Of a stretch of 31,834 bases of DNA, positions 16,390-23,811 are shown in pieces. Location: assembly GCA_964354345.1 (NCBI GenBank), contig CAYGZL010000175.1, positions 1 to 31,834 on the forward strand, written 5' to 3'. The stretch is from CAYGZL01 sp964354345 (GTDB lineage: Bacteria; Chloroflexota; Anaerolineae; Anaerolineales; UBA4823). A model generated the notes under the pieces. That model worked only from the letters and a program-made list of their open reading frames with translations. It did no database searches and was not told the DNA's origin. A program made the translations under genes and the position numbers. The first letter of the stretch is position 1. Each line of letters starts with the position of its first letter.

Positions 16390-16899
16390 CTACTCTAAAT
16401 CCACAGGCAACACCCGGTTTGGACCACGGTCGACTTCCCAGGGGTAGACAATGTGGGCATCAGTGACTGCAGCATAATAGTCCGGTCGGGTAGTACCAAA
16501 TAGATTCCGGTAAGGGTTGAAATGTAAAACGCAGGTAAAAGGAAATCCGCCAGCTCCCTGGGCGCGGATTTTGACGGCGGTAATCGTACGACCTGAACCC
16601 CAGACATCATCAATGATCAAGATTTTCCGCCCACGCAGAAGACGATCGTCTGGATATTGAATAAATTGCGGCCAGGCCATCAATTTTGCCCGTACCATCT
16701 CCATCTGCGCCGGGAAATCTACTGCCGCAGTCAAGATATGCATGATGCCCATCGCCTCAGCTAACAATCCACCCGGTACGATCCCGCCGCGAGTGATCAG
16801 GATCATGGCGTCAAACCCTTCATCGAACTGAGGTAACAGATGATCAATCAATCGGTCAGCATCCGCCCAGGTTAACAGCTCATTACGCTTCGGTTCCAT
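16390..16899 (-). CDS. Phosphoribosyltransferase family protein (purine PRTase-like)
   Basis: A 169-residue type I phosphoribosyltransferase fold protein. The PRPP-binding loop is KILIIDDVWGSGRTITAV, with two acidic residues before the glycine-rich turn, and LITRGGIVPGGLLAEAMGI is the conserved N-terminal loop. The size fits xanthine/hypoxanthine-guanine PRTases of the Gpt type, but the base-recognition hood is not diagnostic by eye. AAGGAG precedes the ATG by about nine bases. It begins 42 bp after the priA stop on the same strand, so it is probably co-transcribed with priA, a pairing without an obvious mechanistic reason beyond nucleotide supply. Confidence 0.85.
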   Translation of the reverse strand: MEPKRNELLTWADADRLIDHLLPQFDEGFDAMILITRGGIVPGGLLAEAMGIMHILTAAVDFPAQMEMVRAKLMAWPQFIQYPDDRLLRGRKILIIDDVWGSGRTITAVKIRAQGAGGFPFTCVLHFNPYRNLFGTTRPDYYAAVTDAHIVYPWEVDRGPNRVLPVDLE

Positions 16900-16941
16900 C
16901 GATGCGACTCCTTACCAGGTCGAAAAATATTCTACCCCTGA

Positions 16942-19827
16942 TTATAGCAAGTTTGGCGGGTTAATCTCAACTCTCCATTCCCCACCGGGAGCGCTGTTCC
17001 GCAATGACCGCCCGCGCAACACCGAGGCCGGATCTGGCCCGCACAAAATTATCTGCCAGCGATAATAACCACTGATCCGACCAAATAAACACGGCGCCGG
17101 GCCGATCATCCGAGTCTGTTTGCGCTGCTCAGCGATCAGCCAGGCCTGGATTTGGCCAGCCATCTCCTGCGCAGCCTGCTCAGCCTGCTCCGAACGGGTA
17201 TGGCGGTACTCAAGCCGCACCAAATTATTGAATGGTGGATACCCAAGCTGCCTGCGATATTCCAGCTCCCGCCGGTAAAAAGCCAGGTAATCGTGCCGAG
17301 CGGCTGCCCGGATGACGTAATGCTCGGGCATGAAGGTTTGCATAATAACCTGTCCCCCGAGCGGACTACGACCGGCGCGCCCGGCCACCTGGGTCAACAC
17401 CTGGAAAGTCCGTTCTGCCGCCCGATAATCCGGCAAGCTCAACCCAACATCGGCCAACACCACCCCCACCAGGGTGACCAACGGTAGGTCCAGCCCTTTG
17501 GCCAGCATCTGGGTGCCAACCAGCACATCGGCGCGGTGGGTTACAAAATGACTCATGATAATTTCATGTGCGTTTTTATGACGTGTAGTTTCATAATCCC
17601 AGCGCAAGGTATGCGCCTGGGGAAACAATGCCTGTACCTCTGCTTCGACCCGCTGCGTGCCAGTGCCATACTGCCGGATCTGCGGGCTTTTACACTCTGG
17701 ACAGAGTGAAACGGGGGTTCCACCCGGCATCTTACGCTGGTAACCACAATAGTGACAGCGTAACTGGCCTTCCCCACCTTCAACCGCCAGGTGATATGTC
17801 AGGGGAATGTCACAACGGGGGCATTTTAAGATATACCCGCACGAGCGGCAGAAGACATAGGTAGCCGCGCCCCGGCGGTTTAAAAATAGAATCGCCTGTT
17901 GGCCTTCTTGCAGAACCTGTGCCAGGGCCTGTTGCAATGGACGGCTGAAGATCGAGCGGTTGCCTTCCTTCAGCTCTGTGCGCATATCGACAATGTGCAC
18001 CGGCGGCAGATCATTGGCTTGCGCCTGTCCTTCGAGAGGTTGGTAACGCGAGACAGGCAGTGGATTAGAAACCCCCGTTCCTTGCGTGTGTGGACGGCCT
18101 TTCAATCGCTCCAGTTGTTCCTTGACTGCCTGCTGATGCGCCAGGATACGCGCGGGCAATTGCAGGTACTCGTAGCGGGGTGCCTGTTGGCTGGAGCGCA
18201 CCTCCTGAGCAGCGTAAAAACTCGTAATATCCGGGGTCGCCGAACCAAGGATACACACTGCCCCACACAGGCGCGCCAGAGCTACAGCAGCCTGGTGTGT
18301 GTGATAATGCGGCGGGGACTCCGCCTGGTAATAGGAATCATCATGGCATTCATCAACCACGATCAGACCCGGGTTAGCAAAGGGTGTGAACAGCGCGCTG
18401 CGCGGCCCTACTACCAACCCCAAACTGCCCGCTCGTGCTCTACGCCAGGTATCGTAACGTTCTCCCTCAGAAAGACCGGAGTGTAACAATCCTACCTGCC
18501 CCGGAAACCGCCCGGCAAAACGCCGCACCGTCTGAGGGGTCAGCGCGATTTCAGGAACCAGCACGATGGCCTGCCGTCCCAGGCGCAGAGTCTGTTGCAC
18601 GGCATACAGGTAGATCTCTGTCTTCCCCGATCCCGTCACTCCATGCAGCAGGATTGGCGCAACGCTTTGACCTTCGGCAGCCTGCTGCAAGCGCAATTGC
18701 ACCACCTCCCAGGATTGGCGCTGGTCATGGGTCAACAGGGGCGGATCAGTGAGAACATAACCCAGCCCTTCCACCGGGTCACGCCAGACTTCACCTTCCC
18801 CAAGTATGACCAGACTGCGTTCTGCCAGGGCTTCCAGATCGCTCAGGTTCCCACCACTCTCGGCATAGACCCAGGCAACCTGAACCGGACCAGGCTCACG
18901 CATGAGGAAACGCAGGATTGCCTGACGACGCCTGCCGACCGGCGAAGCCAGCTCGACGAAGCGCGCCAGCCCTAAAGCGGTAAGTTTTTCCACATCCGCC
19001 AGGTTGCCGCCGCTCTCGGCATATAAGCGGGATAGCTCCACAGGTTCTGACTGGCTGACCAGAACACCCAGCATCTTTTGCCGGCGCGCCAGCGCGGCCG
19101 TGCCAGGCTTACCCAAGGCTGCCATCTGTGCTTCAGTTTGTTGGGATTTACCCTCTTGTGGGTTAATATTTTCGATAGCTGTGGCGTTTAGCCCACAGAC
19201 TGCCGCCCGCACCGGCTGCGCCAGAGTGGACATGGCCTGCTCAGCGGCTGCGGGTGGACAGGCAAGCTGAACAGTACGGACATATTTCGGTCGAACCCGC
19301 GGGGTTGGTAAAAATGGCTGGCTGGATAGATAGCCGCGCCGCATCAGGCTGCGCGCCGCGGCGCGCCAATCGACGCGTGGCAAAGCCTGGTCAATCTGTG
19401 CCCCGCGTAACGGTCCTCGCTCTTGTAGCAACTTCCATAGCCGCGCCTGGGTGCCGGTTAATACCTCTGCGGGGATACGTTGAGGGGTATATACAGCATC
19501 CGCCTGTTGTCCCAGGCCCGGGGGTAACATCAAACCGATACAGGCAGCCAGCGACGCCAGGCAGGCTTCTTCCAGGTAACGCGCCAGCGCCAGTTGGTGA
19601 GTCGTCACTACCGGCTCAGCATCGAGCAACTCCAGCACCGGACGGGTTTCCGGCACAGAAGGCGTCTCAACACTACCCAGCACCACTCCCTGGACCGTCT
19701 GTGGACCAAAGGGCACTGTCACCAGGTGACCGGTCCTTACCTTGCCCTCGAGTTCAGCAGGTAAATGATAATGGAAGACACTGCTGACGTGGGGGATATT
19801 GACCGCGATTTCCAGGTAAGTTGGCAT
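16942..19827 (-). CDS. priA: Primosomal protein N' (PriA superfamily 2 helicase)
   Basis: A 961-residue replication-restart helicase that recognises stalled forks and reloads the replicative helicase. In order: a 3'-DNA-binding domain (from YLEIAVNIPHVSSVFHYHLP), winged-helix modules, Walker A GVTGSGKTE (about 396-404) and Walker B VVDECHDDSYY (DECHD instead of the common DEEHD). Then an eight-cysteine zinc site (CRSCG, CPRCD, CHYCG, CPEC) and the C-terminal helicase part (GTQMLAKGLDLP, QVAGRAGR). It is some 130-230 residues longer than usual because a 45-residue winged-helix-like unit is duplicated (about 249-292 and 301-345). The chosen ATG is 12 bp inside an open TTG frame; neither has a strong ribosome binding site. 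Confidence 0.95.
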   Translation of the reverse strand: MPTYLEIAVNIPHVSSVFHYHLPAELEGKVRTGHLVTVPFGPQTVQGVVLGSVETPSVPETRPVLELLDAEPVVTTHQLALARYLEEACLASLAACIGLMLPPGLGQQADAVYTPQRIPAEVLTGTQARLWKLLQERGPLRGAQIDQALPRVDWRAAARSLMRRGYLSSQPFLPTPRVRPKYVRTVQLACPPAAAEQAMSTLAQPVRAAVCGLNATAIENINPQEGKSQQTEAQMAALGKPGTAALARRQKMLGVLVSQSEPVELSRLYAESGGNLADVEKLTALGLARFVELASPVGRRRQAILRFLMREPGPVQVAWVYAESGGNLSDLEALAERSLVILGEGEVWRDPVEGLGYVLTDPPLLTHDQRQSWEVVQLRLQQAAEGQSVAPILLHGVTGSGKTEIYLYAVQQTLRLGRQAIVLVPEIALTPQTVRRFAGRFPGQVGLLHSGLSEGERYDTWRRARAGSLGLVVGPRSALFTPFANPGLIVVDECHDDSYYQAESPPHYHTHQAAVALARLCGAVCILGSATPDITSFYAAQEVRSSQQAPRYEYLQLPARILAHQQAVKEQLERLKGRPHTQGTGVSNPLPVSRYQPLEGQAQANDLPPVHIVDMRTELKEGNRSIFSRPLQQALAQVLQEGQQAILFLNRRGAATYVFCRSCGYILKCPRCDIPLTYHLAVEGGEGQLRCHYCGYQRKMPGGTPVSLCPECKSPQIRQYGTGTQRVEAEVQALFPQAHTLRWDYETTRHKNAHEIIMSHFVTHRADVLVGTQMLAKGLDLPLVTLVGVVLADVGLSLPDYRAAERTFQVLTQVAGRAGRSPLGGQVIMQTFMPEHYVIRAAARHDYLAFYRRELEYRRQLGYPPFNNLVRLEYRHTRSEQAEQAAQEMAGQIQAWLIAEQRKQTRMIGPAPCLFGRISGYYRWQIILCGPDPASVLRGRSLRNSAPGGEWRVEINPPNLL

Positions 19828-19840
19828 AGACCGGCTCAAT

Positions 19841-19932
19841 CTGTGGCTGTGGGTTTACACCCACTATAAATGGGTTCTTACCCGCCATGCTGTGGAGTGT
19901 ATCCCATAATCGCTGTGGGTTTCAACCCACAG
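19841..19932. repeat. Palindromic tandem repeat units between memo and priA
   Basis: The 94-bp gap and the end of the upstream gene are built from imperfect hairpin units. One is CTGTGGGTT-TC-AACCCACAG (19913-19932), a perfect 9-bp arm palindrome that contains the stop codon of the Memo gene. GTGGGT-TTAC-ACCCAC (19849-19864) is a second, and TGGGT-TCTT-ACCC (19871-19883) is a weaker third. The same unit type occurs at 24288-24343. It may act as a transcript-end or processing structure, or be a mobile REP-like element. Confidence 0.75.
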
Positions 19933-20776
19933 GCGCGCGCAGGATGACCGCCGCCCCATAACCAACCACCCAGGAATAATCCCCGGTTACATCGCCTGAG
20001 GTCGCATGGTGCAAAATCTTCACTCGATCCGCGCCCAATTCACGCGCTGCCCATAAGACAGCCGCCAGGGCGCCGCGTCCACAGGCAAACCCTTTGCGTT
20101 GCTCTTCTACCTCGATCACTCCTACAGGGTCAAAGGCTTCCACGCGGTCAAGCATCTCCTGATCCAGGAGGCGGGCGACTGGCTGAGAATAATAGTGCGA
20201 CAGGTCAGTGCTGGCGACTAATAAAGCCTGGTGTCCGGTCAGGACCTTCCCTAACGCCCGTCCCAAACCCCGCGCGACGGGCTGGTTCTGTTCACACACC
20301 ATGATCGGAAGTAGTTTGAACGGAGCTTTCAATGCACGCTGGATGAAAGGCAATTCGATTTCCAGGGAATGCTCCCGGTCGCGAGCCACACGGACCAATC
20401 CAACACCCAGCTCCTGGTGGAGCTGGTTATCCAGCGCCAGGAGCATCTCCTGATCAACCGGTATCTCTCCTAACGGCGTTCCGTAAGCGGCATGCGCGGT
20501 GGTCAACAGCGGTACATCCAGTGGGTCATGCATCGGCGAGATGACGACCACTATCTCAGGCGACAAACCCCGGATGGCCGCAAAGGCATACCCCGCCACC
20601 GGTCCCGAATAGCGATGCCCGGCATGCGGGGCGATAACTGCCACGACCTCGCCATCCAGTTCTGGAAGCTGTGCACTCTCGATATAATGATCCACCTCAG
20701 CCGCCAACCGGAGCGGATCAGCTTCGTACCAATGGCCAGCGAACGGTGAGGGGCGAACTTCAGCAATCGTTTTCAT
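19922..20776 (-). CDS. Memo-family protein (AmmeMemoRadiSam system protein B type)
   Basis: A 284-residue member of the Memo/extradiol-dioxygenase-like fold family. Conserved putative metal ligands are present: H51 and H54 in IAPHAGHRYSGPVAGYAF and H83 in SPMHDPLDVP, with STDLSHYY and the conserved cysteine of GFACGRGAL further on. Two ATGs lie 12 and 27 bp upstream, but ATGGAGCAGG gives a well-spaced Shine-Dalgarno only for the start at 20776. In many bacteria the family is encoded with an AMMECR1 protein and a radical SAM enzyme; neither is present here, so it stands alone. The reaction of the bacterial proteins is not established. Its stop codon is inside a palindromic repeat. Confidence 0.88.
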   Translation of the reverse strand: MKTIAEVRPSPFAGHWYEADPLRLAAEVDHYIESAQLPELDGEVVAVIAPHAGHRYSGPVAGYAFAAIRGLSPEIVVVISPMHDPLDVPLLTTAHAAYGTPLGEIPVDQEMLLALDNQLHQELGVGLVRVARDREHSLEIELPFIQRALKAPFKLLPIMVCEQNQPVARGLGRALGKVLTGHQALLVASTDLSHYYSQPVARLLDQEMLDRVEAFDPVGVIEVEEQRKGFACGRGALAAVLWAARELGADRVKILHHATSGDVTGDYSWVVGYGAAVILRAPVG

Positions 20777-20903
20777 AACCTGCTCCATTGAATCTGTACC
20801 CATAGCCAGGTGTATAAACTCACAAACCGCAATTATTGTGCCTGAATTGATTGTAGCATAATCCAGCCTCCTGGCGCGCCTCTACCCACGGATTACCTTG
20901 GAG

Positions 20904-20909
20904 TATAAT
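20904..20909 (+). promoter_or_regulatory. Perfect -10 box (TATAAT) overlapping the start of the TPR membrane gene
   Basis: TATAAT at 20904-20909 contains the first possible ATG (20908). The second ATG begins at 20917, seven bases after the box, the usual position of a transcription start. No convincing -35 was found. The arrangement suggests a leaderless transcript beginning at A20917. Confidence 0.4.
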
Positions 20910-20916
20910 GGGCCGC

Positions 20917-22005
20917 ATGACTGAACTTAGTGATACACAACCCATAGCTCCCGAAACAAGCAGCTCCCCGGTAAATCCAGTTGAGTTGAAAGCAACTCAA
21001 CCCATAGCTACCCAAACCGAGCCAGGTAACCTGGTTCCGGTTGTTCATAATAAAAAGCGCCGGCGCGGACCCTGGTTGACTTTGCTGGGTCTGTTTGCTC
21101 TGCTTTTAATTGCTGGCCTGAGCGCATTCTTCGGCTACAACTCAGGCATCAGCGCACGTAAATCAACCGAGGCAACCGCCGTGAGCCAACGCGTTCAAGA
21201 GCAGTTTCAGCTTGGCTTGCAAGAGCTGGCAGACAAGGAGTATTTCCGTGCCCGGCAGCGCTTCGAATATGTCATCAACCTCAAACCAAACTATCCAGGG
21301 GTGACCGAGAAGCTGGCGGAGTCCTTACTGGCTTTAAACACGACTGCCACACCAACGCTGATCCCCACACCTACCCTGTCGCCTACCCAAGATTTACGCA
21401 GCGAAGAAGAATTATTCAGCGCAGGTAAACAATCGATCGCTAACAACGATTGGGAAGCTGCGATCAATACCCTGCTGGCCCTGCGCAAAAATGATCCCAA
21501 TTATCGCACCGTTGAGGTTGATGGTTTTCTCTTCATTGCCTTGCGTAACCGCGGCGTGGATAAGATCATCAAACAAGCTGACCTGGAGGGCGGCATCTAC
21601 GATCTGACCCTGGCAAAGCGGTTTGGACCGCTTGACACCGAAGCATCGGGTCTCCTGGATTGGTCCAGCCTGTATATTACCGGGGCCAGCTTCTGGGAAA
21701 TTGACTGGAAACAGGCAGTGCAATATTTCTCTCAAATTGCCCCGCAACTCCCCAACCTGCGCGATAAATCGGGCATGACCGCTGTAGAACGCTATCGCCA
21801 GGCCTTGATCGGGTATGGCGATGAGCTGCTGGGTGGCAAGGATCCTTGCAACGCCATAGATGCCTACCAACAAGCCCTGGCGATTGCACCCGACGCAAAA
21901 GTCGAAGAGTCCTTGACCCAGGCTGCTCGACAATGCGACGGCGGAAATAGCCAGGACGATTCCAGCCCTGCAGAGCCCGAACCAACCGCAACCCTTCAGC
22001 CTTGA
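20917..22005 (+). CDS. Single-pass membrane protein with TPR-like repeats
   Basis: A 362-residue protein. A cytoplasmic, disordered N-terminus carries two near-identical motifs, DTQPIAPET (6-14) and ATQPIATQT (26-34), followed by a basic patch KKRRR. One membrane helix spans about 52-75. Outside it come TPR-like helices (GLQELADKEYFRARQRFEYVI, then an alpha-helical part with WEAAINTLLALRKNDPNY) separated by a Thr/Pro linker of about 20 residues. The protein ends in a Pro/Glu-rich tail. The start at 20917 is preferred because TATAAT sits just upstream; the ATG at 20908 is possible and has GGAG four bases before it. TPR proteins usually scaffold complexes; no partner is evident. A hairpin lies at its stop codon. 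Confidence 0.75.
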   Translation: MTELSDTQPIAPETSSSPVNPVELKATQPIATQTEPGNLVPVVHNKKRRRGPWLTLLGLFALLLIAGLSAFFGYNSGISARKSTEATAVSQRVQEQFQLGLQELADKEYFRARQRFEYVINLKPNYPGVTEKLAESLLALNTTATPTLIPTPTLSPTQDLRSEEELFSAGKQSIANNDWEAAINTLLALRKNDPNYRTVEVDGFLFIALRNRGVDKIIKQADLEGGIYDLTLAKRFGPLDTEASGLLDWSSLYITGASFWEIDWKQAVQYFSQIAPQLPNLRDKSGMTAVERYRQALIGYGDELLGGKDPCNAIDAYQQALAIAPDAKVEESLTQAARQCDGGNSQDDSSPAEPEPTATLQP

Positions 22006-22021
22006 CCAGGCCAACCTGGTC
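22004..22021 (+). terminator. Short hairpin at the stop of the TPR membrane gene, possible terminator
   Basis: GACCAGG-CCAA-CCTGGTC forms a perfect 7-bp stem with a 4-base loop starting inside the TGA stop codon, followed by TTT. The T-run is short, so it is a weak intrinsic terminator candidate only. Confidence 0.4.
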
Positions 22022-22067
22022 TTTGACGATCGCCCGCGCCGCTTACCTTCCCTGCCCGAACGGCGAT

Positions 22068-22262
22068 CTATTCAAATAACTCAGGGAAGCAGTCCTCAGA
22101 GCAATACAGGTGCGTCACATCCAGGTTCAGTTTCAGTCGCAGCGCCAACCGGCTCGCCTGTTCTCTCCCACGTTCCGTTAAACAGGTATCCGTCCAACCT
22201 CCAGTAATTTCACGCACGTGATGTTCGGCCTCGCCGTGCCGCACCAGCAACAATGTATCCAT
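22068..22262 (-). pseudogene. Truncated histidine phosphatase (phosphoglycerate mutase-like) N-terminal fragment
   Basis: Only 64 residues remain of a domain that normally has about 200. The catalytic RHG motif is intact in LLLVRHGEAEHH, followed by the expected GGWTDTCLTERGREQASRLA and VTHLYCSE. At this point the family continues with a segment such as SDLKRAxxTA, but here the frame diverges and stops after PELFE. The second catalytic histidine, the phosphate-binding Arg/Glu and most of the fold are absent, and no continuation is seen in the 60 bp beyond. A perfect TATAAT (22313-22308) and GGTGG before the ATG suggest the 5' signals survive. It is unlikely to be an active enzyme. Confidence 0.75.
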
Positions 22263-22307
22263 ACCATCCCACCAAAGACCAGCCTGGGCTTGTGGATTAA
22301 TACGCAG

Positions 22308-22313
22308 ATTATA
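22308..22313 (-). promoter_or_regulatory. Perfect -10 box facing the histidine phosphatase fragment
   Basis: TATAAT read on the minus strand, 46 bp before the fragment's ATG and directly next to the 17-bp repeat array. No -35 match at 16-18 bp, where the array begins. Confidence 0.35.
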
Positions 22314-22318
22314 CTACT

Positions 22319-22420
22319 CGAAACTATTGTTTCGCCGGAACTATTGTTTCGCTAAGACTACTGTGCCGCCGAAACAATTGATCTGCCGGGACTAGTGTTC
22401 CACCGGGACACCTGTGCCTC
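22319..22420. repeat. Six-unit 17-bp tandem array with internal dyad symmetry
   Basis: Six consecutive 17-bp units start at 22319, 22336, 22353, 22370, 22387 and 22404. The first is CGAAACTATTGTTTCGC and the second CGGAACTATTGTTTCGC; later ones drift (for example CGGGACTAGTGTTCCAC). The first unit is itself palindromic (CGAAAC-TATT-GTTTCG), and units 2 and 5 keep the symmetry with wobble pairs. The array lies between a minus-strand TATAAT (22308-22313) and a plus-strand TATAAT (22460-22465), so it could be a set of operator sites, though decay from one end also fits a neutral expanded repeat. Confidence 0.85.
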
Positions 22421-22459
22421 CATCCCCAGCCAGGGAGATAACCGTTGGATCGGGTCGGT

Positions 22460-22465
22460 TATAAT
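22460..22465 (+). promoter_or_regulatory. Perfect -10 box upstream of corA
   Basis: TATAAT 59 bp before the corA start, just after the 17-bp array; no clear -35. The transcript would carry a leader of about 50 bases including GGAGG at 22488-22492, which does not serve an in-frame start. Confidence 0.4.
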
Positions 22466-22524
22466 AGTGTTGTTTGGCATCTCGATATGGAGGATGCGGT
22501 TTTCTTCACCGCAAGATAATTTCG

Positions 22525-23511
22525 ATGATTCGATCCTTATACTGGAGCCCAGACGGGGATATCCAACACGATCTCGAACCCGGTCAATTCGGCACATTGT
22601 CGCGCCAGCCTGGCGGCCTGTTATGGGTCGATTTCGAAGCCACTCCCCCCGGGGATGACGAGCTGATCCTGCGCGAACAATTTGGTTTCCACCCGCTGGC
22701 AATTGATGACGCCCTGCAAGAATCGCATGTCCCCAAGCTGGATGACTGGGGTGATTACCTTTATATTGTGCTCCATACAGTAAAATATAACCAGGCAGAT
22801 GAGCAGGACCTGACCACCCTGGAGCTTGACATCTTCCTGGGCAAGAACTTCATCGTCACCCATCATGATCAAACCCTGAGCGCCATCGATCGGGTCTGGT
22901 CACTCATTGCGCGCGACGACCGGTATCTAAAAAATGGCGCGGACCATCTGTTCTACCGTCTGGTGGATGAGGTGATCGCCAGCTACATGCCAGTGGTAGA
23001 TCAGCTTGATGAGGCGATCGACCGAGCCGAAGACGAAGTCTTTGCCCACCCGACTACCGAATTATTGGGGCAAATTTTCATGTTTAAACGCGCGATCCTG
23101 CACCTGCGCCGGATCATCGGCCCACAGCGCGAGGTGTTAAACAAGTTGGCCCGGGATGAGTACAAGGTTATTGATCCTCACGAGCGGGTATACTTCCGGG
23201 ATGTTTACGACCACCTGGTTCGCCTGTACGACATCACCGAAAGCATTCGCGACCTGGTCAGCGGTACACTGGATACCTATCTCTCGGTGATCAACAATCG
23301 CATGAATGACATCATGAAAACCCTGACTATCATCACCACCCTGTTCATGCCAATCTCGTTCATTGCCAGCTTCTTTGGGATGAACTTTTTCCAGCCAGTC
23401 GCCTCCCTGGAACACTGGACGCGTTATCCTGCCTTTATCGTGACTTTGATTTTTGTCGTGCTCACGCCTCTCAGCATATTGATCTGGGCCCGCCGGCGGG
23501 GATGGATATAA
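22525..23511 (+). CDS. corA: CorA-family divalent metal ion transporter
   Basis: A 328-residue CorA-type Mg2+/Co2+ channel of the inner membrane. It has a soluble N-terminal funnel domain, a long stalk helix (LGQIFMFKRAILHLRRIIGPQ and on), and two C-terminal membrane helices separated by the signature FGMNFFQPV, with the pore-loop GMN intact. It ends in a basic RRRGWI. A longer frame from a TTG at 22474 exists, but the family's N-terminus aligns from MIRSLYWSPDGDI at 22525; the ribosome binding site there is weak. It is 9 bp upstream of the small GNAT gene and probably heads a run of co-oriented genes to 25.1 kb. Confidence 0.92.
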   Translation: MIRSLYWSPDGDIQHDLEPGQFGTLSRQPGGLLWVDFEATPPGDDELILREQFGFHPLAIDDALQESHVPKLDDWGDYLYIVLHTVKYNQADEQDLTTLELDIFLGKNFIVTHHDQTLSAIDRVWSLIARDDRYLKNGADHLFYRLVDEVIASYMPVVDQLDEAIDRAEDEVFAHPTTELLGQIFMFKRAILHLRRIIGPQREVLNKLARDEYKVIDPHERVYFRDVYDHLVRLYDITESIRDLVSGTLDTYLSVINNRMNDIMKTLTIITTLFMPISFIASFFGMNFFQPVASLEHWTRYPAFIVTLIFVVLTPLSILIWARRRGWI

Positions 23512-23520
23512 GGAAGTCTG

Positions 23521-23811
23521 ATGGAAATCCGTCCTTTGTTGGCGCTGGACGCGGCGGTGTGGGAGTTCCATGTCGCTGAGGCTTACCAGCGCCGGGGTAT
23601 TGGACGGCATCTGATGGATGCGTTGACGGAGAAAGCCCGTTTTGCTGGTCTGCGGGTTATTACCCTGGGAACCCAAAATACCAACCTGCCGGCGATTGAT
23701 TTTTACCGGGCGGTTGGATTTGAACTGGATGGCATCGACCTGTCCTACTATACCAACCACGATATGACTGATTTCGAGGTTGCCCTGTTCATGAAACGCA
23801 AACTATCATGA
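23521..23811 (+). CDS. Shortened GNAT-family acetyltransferase, likely internally deleted
   Basis: A 96-residue protein containing the acetyl-CoA-binding core of GNAT enzymes: YQRRGIGRHLMDALTEKA (motif A, RxxGxG) then LGTQNTNLPAIDFYRAVGF (motif B). Normal members have about 150-180 residues, with three or four strands before motif A. Here the start MEIRPLLALD, itself typical of a GNAT N-terminus, is followed after only a few residues by WEFHVAEAYQRRG, so about 60 residues of the substrate-binding half seem to be missing. AAGGAAG precedes the ATG, and the stop overlaps the next gene (ATGA), so it is still translated in an operon. Activity is doubtful; the fragment could retain CoA binding. Confidence 0.75.
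   Translation: MEIRPLLALDAAVWEFHVAEAYQRRGIGRHLMDALTEKARFAGLRVITLGTQNTNLPAIDFYRAVGFELDGIDLSYYTNHDMTDFEVALFMKRKLS

Noticed and set aside
17899..18486. A 195-codon plus-strand frame inside priA
   Set aside because: Antisense to the conserved helicase and zinc-binding region; composition is a mirror of priA codons.
22319..22420. CRISPR array for the 17-bp repeats
   Set aside because: Units are directly adjacent with no spacers, too short, and no cas genes are present.
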